Notes: generated by a model from the letters alone, not told the origin. 48,622 nucleotides of DNA from Vreelandella olivaria (GCF_023507745.1 NZ_JALPZO010000117.1:1-48622), one strand, 5' to 3'; counted from the stretch's first letter, positions 34,755 through 44,131 are shown. Numbers and translations: made by a program.

Positions 34755-35436
34755 ACCAACCGCCAGCCAGCCGGATCTGGCGCTGCTGGGTTTGATGCAA
34801 CTGGTAAGCCCGGCACTGCCCATCGGCGCCTTTGCTTTTTCACAGGGGCTGGAAAGTGCTTTCGAGCTGGGCTGGGTGCGCGATGAACAGACACTGGCCG
34901 AGTGGCTATCGGGCGTGCTTGAAGATGGCCTGACCCGCTGCGAGCTACCGCTGATTGAACGTCTGACCACCGCATTTGACCTACAGGATAGGGTTGTCGT
35001 TGGCTACTGGGATGACTGGCTTTCAGCCACCCGGGAAACGGCGGAATTGGCCGCTGAGGATAGCCGCCTGGGCGCCTCTCTAAAGCGCTTGCTGGGCAGC
35101 CTTGAGCTGCTGCCAAGTGAGGGCTTACTACCGCAGCAAGCCTGCTATGTCACGGTGTTTGCCTATGCAGCCCATATGCGCGGTGTTACCGCCCGTCAAG
35201 CCATGCTGGGGTTTGGCTGGGCCTGGTTGGAAAACCAACTGGCTGTTGCGTGTAAGGCACTGCCGCTGGGCCATACGGCAGCGCAGCGGGTGATTGAACA
35301 ATTACGTCCCGAACTGGTGGCTGCGGTTGATGGTGCGCTGGCGCTTGAAGACGACGAACTGGGGCCCGTATTGCCCGGCGTGGCATTGGCCAGCGCGCTA
35401 CATGAAACACAGTATTCACGGCTGTTTAGAAGTTAA
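34744..35436 (+). CDS. ureF: Urease accessory protein UreF
   Basis: A 230-residue helical chaperone that bridges UreD and UreG during urease activation. Conserved parts: LVSPALPIGAFAFSQGLESAFELG near the start (family: P-G-x-F-x-x-S-x-G-L-E), CYVTVFAYAAHMRGV and the end ETQYSRLFRS. I place the start at ATG 34744 (alternative 34732), overlapping the ureE stop. The longer frame to 34678 is an out-of-frame reading of the His codons and is rejected. There is no strong ribosome-binding site, consistent with coupling to ureE. Confidence 0.92.
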   Translation: MPTEPTASQPDLALLGLMQLVSPALPIGAFAFSQGLESAFELGWVRDEQTLAEWLSGVLEDGLTRCELPLIERLTTAFDLQDRVVVGYWDDWLSATRETAELAAEDSRLGASLKRLLGSLELLPSEGLLPQQACYVTVFAYAAHMRGVTARQAMLGFGWAWLENQLAVACKALPLGHTAAQRVIEQLRPELVAAVDGALALEDDELGPVLPGVALASALHETQYSRLFRS

Positions 35437-35457
35437 AAGATCACTAAGGAGAAAGAC

Positions 35458-36090
35458 ATGACTCACTGTTTACGTGTCGGCGTAGGTGGCCCGGTAGGCT
35501 CCGGCAAGACAGCGCTGCTTAAGCAGCTCTGTTTGGCGCTACGCGACTATTACGATATTGCCGTGGTCACCAATGATATCTATACACGGGAAGATGCCGA
35601 TTTTCTGCTTAAACACGATGCGCTGCCCGCCGACCGCATCCTGGGCGTGGAGACCGGAGGGTGCCCCCACACCGCGATTCGTGAAGACGCCTCCATGAAT
35701 CTGGCGGCCATCGACGAGCTACAGGCGCGCCACCCCAAGCTGGAGCTGGTATTGGTGGAATCAGGCGGTGATAACCTGTCAGCGACTTTTAGTCCTGAGC
35801 TTTCGGACCTTACCCTCTACGTTATTGATGTTTCCGCAGGGGATAAGATCCCTCGTAAGGGGGGGCCGGGCATTACCAAATCAGATCTGTTGATTATTAA
35901 TAAGATTGATATTGCCGAGCAGGTACATGCTTCACTGGAAGTGATGGAGCGTGACTCGAAGAAAATGCGCGGTGAGCGGCCTTTCGTATTTACCAACCTC
36001 TACGATGGCGTAGGGCTTGAAGAGATCATCCGCTTTATTCTTGATAAAGGCATGCTGGAAGAGCGCCGCCCGGAAGCAGCCACCGCGTAG
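35458..36090 (+). CDS. ureG: Urease accessory GTPase UreG
   Basis: A 210-residue SIMIBI-class GTPase that carries nickel to the urease-UreDF complex. P-loop [14 protein letters not shown] (about 8-21), the Ni-binding Cys69-Pro70-His71 in [30 protein letters not shown], and NKIDIAE for guanine recognition. Complete length; AAGGAG lies upstream of the ATG. It is the last gene of the urease operon. Confidence 0.96.
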   Translation: MTHCLRVGVGGPVGSGKTALLKQLCLALRDYYDIAVVTNDIYTREDADFLLKHDALPADRILGVETGGCPHTAIREDASMNLAAIDELQARHPKLELVLVESGGDNLSATFSPELSDLTLYVIDVSAGDKIPRKGGPGITKSDLLIINKIDIAEQVHASLEVMERDSKKMRGERPFVFTNLYDGVGLEEIIRFILDKGMLEERRPEAATA

Positions 36091-36110
36091 CCAGAAAAGC
36101 TACCGATATT

Positions 36111-36150
36111 AAAAAGCTGCCCTGACCAGGCGGTATAAGGTCAGGGCAGC
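36111..36150 (-). terminator. Terminator of the TRAP-fdhD operon (minus strand)
   Basis: A perfect 12-bp stem, GCTGCCCTGACC (36116-36127) with GGTCAGGGCAGC (36139-36150) and an 11-nt loop, is followed on the minus strand by TTTTTAA. On the plus strand there is no T-run after it, though the stem may still slow transcription from ureG. Confidence 0.85.
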
Positions 36151-36292
36151 AGCAGAGGCGTGGTTGGCGTCTTGCCCAAAACGGGCCATCCCTGGCCACC
36201 ACACCCCTACATTGAACCTATAGGTCTTTGATAGCCTTAACCTATGTTATGAAAGTCCAAACCTTGCGTTAAATAATGGCGCTAAGGGCAAA

Positions 36293-37168
36293 TTAATTTG
36301 GATGAAGATCGGTAAAGCGCTCTTTTTTAGCCTGGATAGCACCATGGTAGACCACATAACGCCCCGGCCGAGCGAATCCCACCAGGAGTAAACCGGCATC
36401 GCGGGCCTGCTGGATAGCCAAGGCGGTTGCCGCTGATACTGCCACTAAAGCACCGATGCCAGCGCTGGCGCATTTGTGAACCATTTCATAGCTGGCGCGA
36501 CTGGATATCAGCACGAAACCCTCGGTGGTTCCCATTTTGTTATGCGCCAACGTGCCAATCAGCTTGTCCAGTGCATTGTGGCGCCCCACATCCTCACGCA
36601 CCATGATGATTTCCCCATGTGCATCGCACCACGCTGCACAGTGGGTTGCCCCTGTGGCTGCCTGCAGGGGCTGATGCTCAGGCAGCTGTGCTAATGCCCG
36701 CTGAATGGCCGCACCGGCTATCTGTGGCGCGATAACGTGGGGTATAGGCCGTACTGCCTGCTCCAGTGCTTCGGTGCCACATAAACCGCAGCCGGTACGC
36801 CCGGTGTGGTTACGCCGCTGCGTTTTAAGGGCTGCCATGCGCTGGCTGCTGATGGATAAATGCACCGCCAAACCTTCCGGCGTTTGCACCACCTCCCAGT
36901 CATAACACTCATGGGGGTGTGCCAGAATACCCTCGGAGAGGCTGAAGCCCAGGGCGAGTTCAGCCAGGTTTGCAGGGGTGGCCATCATCACCACGTGGGA
37001 GATGCCGTTGTAGACCAGAGCGACCGGCACCTCAGCCGCAACATCGTCACTAAAGAGTTCACTATACCAACCGTTATGCTCCTGATGGACCGCCACCGGC
37101 TGTTGCTTCAGCCCATGGGCAAGGGTTTCGCTTTGGGGCGGAAGCGGTTGCTGGTGTGGGTTATACAT
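36293..37168 (-). CDS. fdhD: Formate dehydrogenase accessory sulfurtransferase FdhD
   Basis: A 291-residue protein that transfers sulfur from IscS to the molybdenum cofactor, needed for formate dehydrogenase activity. The sulfur-relay cysteines Cys127 and Cys130 are in GRTGCGLCGTEAL; REDVGRHNALDKLIG and ISSRASYEMVHKCASAGI are further family signatures. ATG 37168 follows GGAGA; the longer frame to 37249 runs into the upstream permease and is rejected. It lies 22 bp downstream of the TRAP large permease on the same strand, so probably on the same transcript. No formate dehydrogenase gene is in the window. Confidence 0.93.
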   Translation of the reverse strand: MYNPHQQPLPPQSETLAHGLKQQPVAVHQEHNGWYSELFSDDVAAEVPVALVYNGISHVVMMATPANLAELALGFSLSEGILAHPHECYDWEVVQTPEGLAVHLSISSQRMAALKTQRRNHTGRTGCGLCGTEALEQAVRPIPHVIAPQIAGAAIQRALAQLPEHQPLQAATGATHCAAWCDAHGEIIMVREDVGRHNALDKLIGTLAHNKMGTTEGFVLISSRASYEMVHKCASAGIGALVAVSAATALAIQQARDAGLLLVGFARPGRYVVYHGAIQAKKERFTDLHPN

Positions 37169-37190
37169 AGTGACTCTCCTGGTAACGATA

Positions 37191-38453
37191 TCAGCCCCCC
37201 GACCAGCCCAGCAGCATGGGTAGGTAAACCACCAGTAGCAGCACGCCAATCAGGCCCAGCATATAGGGCACTATGGCTCGGGTGATGCGTTCCAGCGGCA
37301 GTTGTGTGATGGAGGAGGCCACATAGAGGTTGATCGCCACCGGCGGGGTGATCATGCCAATGGAAAGCCCCACCACAATGATCAGACCAAAATGGATCGG
37401 GTCGATACCTAACTGTAGCACCAATGGCAGCAGTACCGGGGTAAGGATGATCAGTGCACTGGCCGTTTCGATAAATACCCCCGTCAGCAGAATCACCGCC
37501 ACTACCAATAGCATAATCGTGTAAGGGTTGGTGGAGAGCGAGAGCACCGACTGGGCAATCGCACCGGGTACCTGCCAACTGGAAAGTGTCCAGCTCAATA
37601 CCGCCGACATGGAAATCACCAGCATGATCACCGCAGTGGTCATGGCAGAGCGAATCAGCAGCTTATATACCTGAGGAAGGGTTAAATCCCGATACACAAA
37701 CAGCGACACCAGCATCGCATAGTTCACCGCCACCACTGCCGCCTCTGATGGCGTGAAGACCCCTGAGAAAATGCCGCCCAGAATAATCACTGGCGTCATC
37801 AGCCCCCAACTGGCCGATTTTAGCGTACGCCAGATGGTGGCCAAGGAAAGCGGTGTGCCTTTCGGATACTGACGCTTGTAGGCCTGGGTGATGGCAATGG
37901 CCATTAACCCCAGTCCCATTGCCAGCCCCGGTAAAAACCCACTCAAAAACAGTTTCGATACCGACTGCTGGGCAATCACTGCGTAGATAATCATCGGCAC
38001 CGAGGGTGGAATAACCACCCCGATGGTGCCACTGGCGGCAATCAGGCTGGCCGCCGAGGCGGGATCATAGCCTTTACGCTTCAGTTCCGGTACCAGACTG
38101 GAGCCCACCGCCGCTGTGGTGGCCGCACCAGAACCAGAGATAGCCGCAAAGAACATGCCCGCCATCACTGATACTACGGAAAGCCCGCCACGCATAAAGC
38201 CCACCAGCGAATCGGCAAAGCCTACCAACCGCTCGCTTACCTTGCCCTGGGCCATCAAATCCCCGGCCAGAATAAACATCGGAATAGCGACCAGGGCAAA
38301 GGAGTTGATGCCCTGAAACATCTGCTGGGTGACCACCATCAGAGGCACACCAGATTGGTGCAAGGCATATAGCGTGCTGGCGCCAATCGCAAAGGCAATC
38401 GGCACGCCCAGCAGCATAAACAGGAAGAACAGGCCGAACAGCACTAAGGTCAT
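37191..38453 (-). CDS. TRAP transporter large permease (DctM)
   Basis: A 420-residue membrane protein with about 12 spans of the DctM/SiaM type. Family stretches: LFFLFMLLGVPIAFAIGAS at the start, FFAAISGSGAATTAAVGSSLVPELKRKGYDP, ASGTIGVVIPPSVPMIIYAV and, near the end, IVVGLSIGMITPPVAINLYV. It is the ion-driven transporter subunit. It overlaps the small permease by 4 bp. The substrate is set by the DctP protein encoded upstream. Confidence 0.93.
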   Translation of the reverse strand: MTLVLFGLFFLFMLLGVPIAFAIGASTLYALHQSGVPLMVVTQQMFQGINSFALVAIPMFILAGDLMAQGKVSERLVGFADSLVGFMRGGLSVVSVMAGMFFAAISGSGAATTAAVGSSLVPELKRKGYDPASAASLIAASGTIGVVIPPSVPMIIYAVIAQQSVSKLFLSGFLPGLAMGLGLMAIAITQAYKRQYPKGTPLSLATIWRTLKSASWGLMTPVIILGGIFSGVFTPSEAAVVAVNYAMLVSLFVYRDLTLPQVYKLLIRSAMTTAVIMLVISMSAVLSWTLSSWQVPGAIAQSVLSLSTNPYTIMLLVVAVILLTGVFIETASALIILTPVLLPLVLQLGIDPIHFGLIIVVGLSIGMITPPVAINLYVASSITQLPLERITRAIVPYMLGLIGVLLLVVYLPMLLGWSGG

Positions 38454-38974
38454 GCCGGGCCCTCCTGTACACTAGAGGGTTCGCCGTTTACCAGCACTTC
38501 AAGCATATCCACCAGGGCATACCACGCCATGATGGTTGCCGAGAGAGGGATGACCGCGTAAACGTAGGTCATGGAAAGCCGCAGCGCAGCGGATTTCTGG
38601 AAGCTCTGCACCTGCATATAGCGGTAGCCAATCACAATGAGTGTGATCATAAAGGCCAGCACCACGGCCAGGGCCGCAAAGCGTGCCAGGGAACGCAGGC
38701 GAAGGGGAAGCGCATCAACGGCAAACGTTACGGCAATATGCCGCCCCCGCTGAAACGCCAGCGTACCGGCTAAAAAGGTGATCCACACCAACAGAAAACG
38801 AGCGACTTCTTCTGTCCAGCCAACGGCACTGAACAGCACACGCGACACAATCTGCAGTGTAATCACACCAATTAAAGCTGCCATGCCCGCAAATACCACA
38901 GGCTGGATGATGGCATCCAGCCCGCGCTCAATGCGTTGCAGCAGCGTCAAAAGAGGCTGTGCAAACGCCATCAC
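38450..38974 (-). CDS. TRAP transporter small permease (DctQ)
   Basis: A 174-residue membrane protein with four spans, as in DctQ. It has the characteristic RVLFSAVGWTEEVARFLLVW segment with the Glu-Glu pair, followed by FQRGRHIAVTFAVDALP. It stabilises the DctM subunit. It overlaps both neighbours by 4 bp (ATGA at both junctions), so the three TRAP genes are translationally coupled. Confidence 0.92.
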   Translation of the reverse strand: MMAFAQPLLTLLQRIERGLDAIIQPVVFAGMAALIGVITLQIVSRVLFSAVGWTEEVARFLLVWITFLAGTLAFQRGRHIAVTFAVDALPLRLRSLARFAALAVVLAFMITLIVIGYRYMQVQSFQKSAALRLSMTYVYAVIPLSATIMAWYALVDMLEVLVNGEPSSVQEGPA

Positions 38975-39969
38975 TGTTGCAGCGCCTCCTGAATACGCGG
39001 CAGGTAATCGCCAAACTGCTGACCATACTTCTCATATACCGGGGCCACGGCTGCCTGGAAGGCTTCCATATCCGGTGTTTCGTTAATCTCCATACCAGCT
39101 TCGCGCAGGGAGGTTAACTGTTCGGCTTCCATTTCCGCATTCACCTGGCGCTCATGTTCTGCGGCTTCCTGGGCGGCCTGGCGCACAACATCCTGTACCG
39201 CTTCCGGCAACTGGTTCCACGCTGGCATACCCATTACGAAAATGGCAGGGGCGTAGGTATGGCGGGAAAGGGTCATGTAGTCCTGGGTTTCATCCAGTTT
39301 GAACGAGTGAATCACGTTGACCGGGTTTTCCTGCCCATCAATGGTGCCCTGCTGCATAGCGGTGAGCGCTTCGGTCCAGGCCATGGGGATGGCGTTGGCA
39401 CCCAACTCGCGGAAGGTATCGGTATACACCGGGTTTTCCATAACACGGATACGCAGGCCATCCAGATCTTCCGGCGTGTTCACTGCGCGTTCGCTATTGG
39501 TCAGATTGCGGAAGCCGCGTTCGGCGTAAGCCAGCCCCTTCAGGTTTACATCAGAGAGCTTATCCAGCAATTCCTGACCAATGGGGCCATCCAATACTTC
39601 GTAAGCCGATTCAGGAGAAGGGAACAGGAAAGGCAGTTCAAACACCGCCATCTCTTCGACAAAGTTGGCGACTGGACCGTTGGTAATCACGCCCATATCC
39701 ACGGTGCCGATCTGCATCCCTTCCAGCAGCGTGCGTTCGTCGCCCAGCGAGGCGTTGGGGAAGATCTCGATACTCACCTTGCCATCGGTACGCTCTTCCA
39801 CCAGTTCTTCAAACTTGATAGCGGCGATATGGAAGCCATCCTGCTCGTTAACCACGTGGGCCAGACGCAGGGTAACCGGGTCTATATCAGCAAACTCAGA
39901 AGCGTGGGCGGCGCTAACCAGCGCCAGTGAAACCGAGAGTGCCAGCGTGTGTTGTGTTAGTTTTTTCAT
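38971..39969 (-). CDS. TRAP transporter substrate-binding protein (DctP)
   Basis: A 332-residue periplasmic binding protein. Signal peptide about 1-24 (MKKLTQHTLALSVSL, ending AAHASE), then the DctP fold: LRLAHVVNEQDGFHIAAIKF, EIFPNASLGDERTLLEGMQIG and the carboxylate-binding Arg region GLRIRVMENPVYTDTFRELG. The conserved Arg (in RIRVMEN) predicts an organic acid, but C4-dicarboxylates, sugar acids or sulfonates cannot be told apart. I chose ATG 39969; the longer frame to 40026 lacks a signal peptide. It is first in the operon DctP-DctQ-DctM-fdhD. Confidence 0.9.
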   Translation of the reverse strand: MKKLTQHTLALSVSLALVSAAHASEFADIDPVTLRLAHVVNEQDGFHIAAIKFEELVEERTDGKVSIEIFPNASLGDERTLLEGMQIGTVDMGVITNGPVANFVEEMAVFELPFLFPSPESAYEVLDGPIGQELLDKLSDVNLKGLAYAERGFRNLTNSERAVNTPEDLDGLRIRVMENPVYTDTFRELGANAIPMAWTEALTAMQQGTIDGQENPVNVIHSFKLDETQDYMTLSRHTYAPAIFVMGMPAWNQLPEAVQDVVRQAAQEAAEHERQVNAEMEAEQLTSLREAGMEINETPDMEAFQAAVAPVYEKYGQQFGDYLPRIQEALQQ

Positions 39970-40072
39970 TATGGTGTGTTCCCAAAGTGCAAAGATGCAG
40001 AAGTGCCCGCAAAGCATGCACCACACTGGGGAAAAGGGTCAATCGCCGCTCAGCGTAAAACCGCTTCGCGGC

Positions 40073-40101
40073 TGGACACAGCGCGCCTACACGGGTACGA
40101 T
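40073..40101 (+). promoter_or_regulatory. Promoter of the tRNA-Arg gene
   Basis: TGGACA (40073-40078) and TACGAT (40096-40101), 17-bp spacer, 11 bp before the tRNA 5' end. Good spacing and matches for a sigma70 promoter. Confidence 0.55.
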
Positions 40102-40112
40102 ACGCACCCAAA

Positions 40113-40189
40113 GCGCCCGTAGCTCAGTTGGATAGAGTGTCGGCCTCCGAAGCCGAAGGTCGCAGGTTCAATTCCTGCCGGGCGCGCCA
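40113..40189 (+). tRNA. tRNA-Arg (anticodon CCG)
   Basis: A 77-nt cloverleaf. The acceptor stem GCGCCCG pairs with CGGGCGC. The D-stem is GCTC/GAGT with a G-T pair. The anticodon stem TCGGC/GCCGA encloses loop CTCCGAA with anticodon CCG. The variable loop has five bases, and the T-arm is GCAGG-TTCAATT-CCTGC. Discriminator G and an encoded CCA end follow. It reads the CGG codon. It stands alone, with its own promoter and terminator. Confidence 0.97.
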
Positions 40190-40196
40190 TAATATC

Positions 40197-40231
40197 AAGG
40201 GCTTACGTTAACGCGTAGGCCCTTATTTTTT
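40197..40231 (+). terminator. Terminator of the tRNA-Arg gene
   Basis: AAGGGCTTACG (40197-40207) pairs with CGTAGGCCCTT (40214-40224), one G-T pair, 6-nt loop, followed by A and six T. Confidence 0.9.
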
Positions 40232-40376
40232 ATGCGTGTCAAATCTGTGTCATCGTGTGCCAGGCTCGCTTACAGCCAGCAGGCGCGTTTTATGCATGGG
40301 AAGTCGGTTTGGTCAACGTTCAGGCCTTCTATAGAGCCTTCATTTTTTGCCGCCGCCATTCACCAAGTAGGTTCCC

Positions 40377-41285
40377 ATGATTCCGAGAAGTTCCCAGATC
40401 GACTCAACCGCCCTGCGATACTTTGAGGCAGCTGCTGAGTATCAGTCCGTTCGACATGCTGCCCAGGCCCTCAATATCTCTGCATCTTCGGTAAGCCGTC
40501 AGATTGCCGGGCTCGAAGATCGGTTGGGTATTCCTTTATTCGAGCGGTGTCCACGAGGTTTGATATTGACCAGTGCCGGAGAGCTTTTGCTGTTCCATGT
40601 GAAGCAGAGCATTCGCGAGCTGGAGTACGCTCAGCGGGCGATTCGGGAAATGGCCGGGGTCTCGGTCACCAAGTTCAGGGTGGCTTTGGTAGAAACCGCT
40701 GCTCGAGGAATACTGGCTGACGTGATGCGGGGTTTCTGGCAGGAAAATCCCCGCGTAAAGGTATCGCTAACGGTGGCCGGATCGGCGGAGGTGGTACAGC
40801 TGTTGGAGCGGGGCGAAGCCGACCTGGCGCTTGCCTTCGATACGCCGCGAGAAACCGAACGTTATGTTTATGAGGTGGCCAATCTGCACCTTGGTGCAGT
40901 GATGGCGGCAGATCACCCACTGGCGGCTTCGGGTACGCTGCGGGTTCCAGATCTGGTTGGTTATCCCATTTTTCTGCCGGATGCGTCCCTGATGTTGCAC
41001 AGCGCAATCGCCGAGTTGGAAAAGCATTGGCCTCTGAACGTACAGCTGATTACCAACTCGATCAGCGCCATGAGCCTGCTCACCATGTGTAGTTCAGGCG
41101 TTGCCATCAAAACCCGACTGGGGCTCGCGGACGAGATTGCCAGAGGCGAACTGGCTTTCGTGAAAGTCCGCGAGCCTACCCTGACGGTTCAGCGTTTATC
41201 TTTGCTGGTACGTCGGGGCATGCCATTTCCCAGTTTGGCGAATCATATCGCCCGTGTTCTTCAGGAGGTCAATGAGGTTCGCTAG
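40377..41285 (+). CDS. LysR family transcriptional regulator
   Basis: A 302-residue regulator. The N-terminal winged helix (about 10-70: VRHAAQALNISASSVSRQIA then LEDRLGIPLFER) is followed by a periplasmic-binding-like effector domain (about 95-295). The end converges on the ubiD-ABC operon, 167 bp away, so it is not in the usual divergent arrangement, although it is the only regulator nearby and may control that operon. Candidate effector: the substrate or product of the decarboxylase (inference). The ribosome-binding site (TAGGTT) is modest. Confidence 0.88.
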   Translation: MIPRSSQIDSTALRYFEAAAEYQSVRHAAQALNISASSVSRQIAGLEDRLGIPLFERCPRGLILTSAGELLLFHVKQSIRELEYAQRAIREMAGVSVTKFRVALVETAARGILADVMRGFWQENPRVKVSLTVAGSAEVVQLLERGEADLALAFDTPRETERYVYEVANLHLGAVMAADHPLAASGTLRVPDLVGYPIFLPDASLMLHSAIAELEKHWPLNVQLITNSISAMSLLTMCSSGVAIKTRLGLADEIARGELAFVKVREPTLTVQRLSLLVRRGMPFPSLANHIARVLQEVNEVR

Positions 41286-41452
41286 CTGGTTCGGGAGATT
41301 TCACGGGGTGCCGGTAACAGGCTCGGCTCCCGGGCGATGTCCTTGGGCAACAGGGACGTGAACTGCATGACATCGAACATGTCCAGACGATTGTTTGCTT
41401 TGCCGCGCTGCTTTCGGAACAATGAGAATGTTGCGGATTTGGGTGGAGTGGC

Positions 41453-42229
41453 TCATTGGTCAGCCCTTCCTTCACCTCGGAAAGACTTGCGCTCCAGCCA
41501 GCTGAAGAATGTAAACGAAATTACGCCAAGGGCCGCCAGCACGGTTACCGCGACAAAAAGCAGATCGGTCCGAAGTTCGGTAGCTGCTGTAATGATGAGG
41601 TAGCCCAGGCCCCGGTCAGAACTGTAGAACTCTGCAACGACGGCGCCTACCAGGCTTAGGGATGCCGCTATTTTGAAGCCGGCAAAAATGGAGGGCAGCG
41701 CACTGGGCAACTGCACCTTGAGCAATATCTCGAGCCGGGTTGCGTTTATCGAGTGCATAAACTCAAGCACCCGTTTGTCGGCGGATTTCAGGCCTTGTGT
41801 CGTATTGGTGACGATGGGGAAGAAGGTTACGATCGTGCAGATCATCACCCTCGGGGTCATACCAAATCCGAACCAGATGGTTAACAGCGGGATGATGGCG
41901 ACAATCGGAATGGCATTTGAAAGGACGATGTAAGGCAGCAGGCCCCGTTCAAGAAACCGGGAATGCACAATCATCGCTGCCAGCGAGATCGCGAGCACTA
42001 CTGAGATCAGAAATCCGGTAGCCGCTTCCATCACGGTGATGCCAGTATGGTAGCCCAGGGTAGAGGTAGCCAGGAATCTGTGGATGACGTCGGTGGGGGC
42101 GGGTAACAGCCACGGTGGCATGTCCATTAGCCATACGGCTCCCTGCCAGGTTAAAAGCAGGCAGACCAGAATAATGAAGGCAGGCATGACCGTGTTCCAG
42201 TGGCGCCTGAAGCTGAAAGAGGCTCTCAT
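41453..42229 (-). CDS. ABC transporter permease (NitT/TauT type), ubiD-linked
   Basis: A 258-residue permease with about six spans, containing LSNAIPIVAIIPLLTIWFGFG and the EAA-type loop DKRVLEFMHSINATRLEILL. It belongs to the SsuC/TauC/ThiX group, the same group as the permease at 11260-12030 but clearly a separate paralogue. It overlaps the ATPase gene by 4 bp. It is the last gene of the operon ubiD, binding protein, ATPase, permease, and so presumably imports the compound handled by the decarboxylase or a relative of it. Confidence 0.9.
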   Translation of the reverse strand: MRASFSFRRHWNTVMPAFIILVCLLLTWQGAVWLMDMPPWLLPAPTDVIHRFLATSTLGYHTGITVMEAATGFLISVVLAISLAAMIVHSRFLERGLLPYIVLSNAIPIVAIIPLLTIWFGFGMTPRVMICTIVTFFPIVTNTTQGLKSADKRVLEFMHSINATRLEILLKVQLPSALPSIFAGFKIAASLSLVGAVVAEFYSSDRGLGYLIITAATELRTDLLFVAVTVLAALGVISFTFFSWLERKSFRGEGRADQ

Positions 42230-43074
42230 TGGGTCAGCTCCTTACGTGCTTTACGCACCAGGCTCAAGAAGGCACTGGTTTCCCGGACAGTGTTACCCCG
42301 GGGGCGGGGTAGCTCTACGGGGATGATGGACCTTACCCGGCCCGGGTGGCTCGACATGATGACAACCCTGTCGGCAAGATAGACCGCTTCCGTGATGTTG
42401 TGTGTCACGAAAAGAATGGTCTTCTTTTCCCGGTTCCAGAGCTCAAGCAGGTCGTCCTGCAGTTGTTCCTTGGTAATCTCATCGAGTGCGCTGAATGGTT
42501 CGTCCATCAGCACAATGGGCGGATTCCACGCCAGTGCCCGAACGATTGCCACGCGCTGGCGCATGCCGCCGGACAACTCGTGGGGGTAGGCGTCTTTGAA
42601 CCCGAGCAGGCCGACCGATTCAAGCAGGGTTTCGCAGCGTCCTGATCTTTGTTCGGCTGGGTAACCAACGACTTCCAGTGGCAACCGGACGTTCTCCAGC
42701 GCCGTGCGGTTGGCAAGCAGTGCCGGCTCCTGGAACACAAAGCCGAAGTCATTGGCTCGCCGGGCTTCGGTCGGTGGTCGGCCGCGGACGGTAATCTGGC
42801 CCTCGGTCGGCTGCAGTAGATCGCAAACAAGGCGAAGCAATGAGCTTTTCCCGCAACCGGTTGGCCCAAGCAGCGCGATGAACTCACCTTCGGCGATGTC
42901 CAGGTCAACATGTTGAAGCGCCTGCACGTCGCGGCGAGCGGTCTTGAAGGTCAGGCTGACACCGTTCATCCGGATATGGGCATTGGCCGGTGTGGGGTCT
43001 GGTTGGCTCTCAGCCGCCGCCGCTTTGGTGGCGCCGCCTGATTGAGGGCTGGGTGCATTCTCTGTCATAGTCAC
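42226..43074 (-). CDS. ABC transporter ATP-binding protein, ubiD-linked
   Basis: A 282-residue ATPase with an extra hydrophilic N-terminal stretch of about 35 residues (Ala/Pro/Ser-rich) before the nucleotide-binding domain. Walker A LLGPTGCGKSSLLRL, Q-loop VFQEPALLANRTALENVRLP, signature LSGGMRQRVAIVRAL, Walker B IVLMDEPFSALDE, switch VTHNITEAVYLAD. All motifs are intact. ATG 43074 is 15 bp after the binding-protein gene; a second in-frame ATG follows two codons later and could be the real start. Confidence 0.92.
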   Translation of the reverse strand: MTMTENAPSPQSGGATKAAAAESQPDPTPANAHIRMNGVSLTFKTARRDVQALQHVDLDIAEGEFIALLGPTGCGKSSLLRLVCDLLQPTEGQITVRGRPPTEARRANDFGFVFQEPALLANRTALENVRLPLEVVGYPAEQRSGRCETLLESVGLLGFKDAYPHELSGGMRQRVAIVRALAWNPPIVLMDEPFSALDEITKEQLQDDLLELWNREKKTILFVTHNITEAVYLADRVVIMSSHPGRVRSIIPVELPRPRGNTVRETSAFLSLVRKARKELTQ

Positions 43075-43089
43075 GTGTTTACCCCCTGC

Positions 43090-44079
43090 TCAGTCCTGGA
43101 CGAACTGTGTGGTGAATATACCGGCTGCGTCGGGAGCTGCTTCAACCAGCCCCAGCTCTTTGGCAATCGCGATGGTCTGCTCCCATCGAGTCAGTTCCTG
43201 GTGGCCGATCACAGATACATCGCCGTTTTCTCCCAGCCAGTAGGGAATGGTTGCCGCCAGCACTTTCAACTCGCGGGCGGCGTCACGCTCATCCACCGCT
43301 GCCATCAGCGCAGCAACCGCTGCCTCGGGGTCCGTCACCGCATCGTTTATTCCGCGCAGGGTGGCGGAGACAAAGCCCTGCACCAACTCCGGGTGGTCTT
43401 CCAGAAAGTTGGAGTTCGCAACCAGCATTAGGCCGTAATTGTCCACACCATGCTCGGAAATCGGCATGGTTTGAATTGGCATGCCAGCCTCCTCCGCTTC
43501 AACGGGTTGGCCCATGGCAAACCCCATCATGGCTTCCACCTGGCCGGCGAGCAGGGGTTGCACACCGAAGCCCACCGGGATCAGGTTCAAATCCGTCAGT
43601 GCCATGTCGTTGGCTGCCACCAATGCCGTCAGGCCCTGGCTGGTGGCACTGCCGCGGTTGTGTCCGAGTTTGACTCCGGGCAACTGCTCCGGTGAGGTTA
43701 CCGGAGCATTTTGGGGGCTCATCACCACCACGGGAGAACGTTGGTAGTAGGCAGCGATTGACGTTACCGGTACTCTCTGCTCGGCGCCCTGAGAGAGCAC
43801 GAATGCGTCCGCCACACCTAGCTCGACCCTTCCAGAGCCAACCTGCTGAATAGTGTCAGAGGACCCCGAGCCAGAGATAATTTCCAGCTCCAGGCCCTCG
43901 TCGCGGTAATAGCCACGCTCCCGGGCAAGGAAAAATGGCGAGTGCTGGGCACCAGGTCGCCAATCCAGTCTGATTGAAGCCGATGTGGAATCGGCCGCAT
44001 GGGTGATCGAGAAAAAAGGCACTGAGAGGGCGAAAGCCAGTGCGGCGATACTGCCCTGGAAGACGGTGAGTGTTTTCAT
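43090..44079 (-). CDS. ABC transporter substrate-binding protein (NMT1-like), ubiD-linked
   Basis: A 329-residue periplasmic binding protein. Signal peptide about 1-27 (ending ITHAAD), then IRLDWRPGAQHSPFFLARER and GYYRDEGLELEIISGSGSSD, the NMT1/THI5-like opening also seen in the protein at 9395. I chose ATG 44079 behind GAGGAAA; the longer frame to 44382 is an out-of-frame reading of ubiD. It is 52 bp downstream of ubiD. The ligand is unknown; linkage to a decarboxylase suggests an aromatic or unsaturated carboxylic acid or its precursor (inference). Confidence 0.88.
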   Translation of the reverse strand: MKTLTVFQGSIAALAFALSVPFFSITHAADSTSASIRLDWRPGAQHSPFFLARERGYYRDEGLELEIISGSGSSDTIQQVGSGRVELGVADAFVLSQGAEQRVPVTSIAAYYQRSPVVVMSPQNAPVTSPEQLPGVKLGHNRGSATSQGLTALVAANDMALTDLNLIPVGFGVQPLLAGQVEAMMGFAMGQPVEAEEAGMPIQTMPISEHGVDNYGLMLVANSNFLEDHPELVQGFVSATLRGINDAVTDPEAAVAALMAAVDERDAARELKVLAATIPYWLGENGDVSVIGHQELTRWEQTIAIAKELGLVEAAPDAAGIFTTQFVQD

Positions 44080-44131
44080 GGCAAATTTCCTCGGCAAGGA
44101 AAAGCGGGTTGAACTAAACAGGGCACAGCCC

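Noticed and set aside
39154..39930. 258-codon plus-strand frame inside dctP
   Set aside because: Antisense shadow of a clear TRAP binding protein; no ribosome-binding site and no family features.
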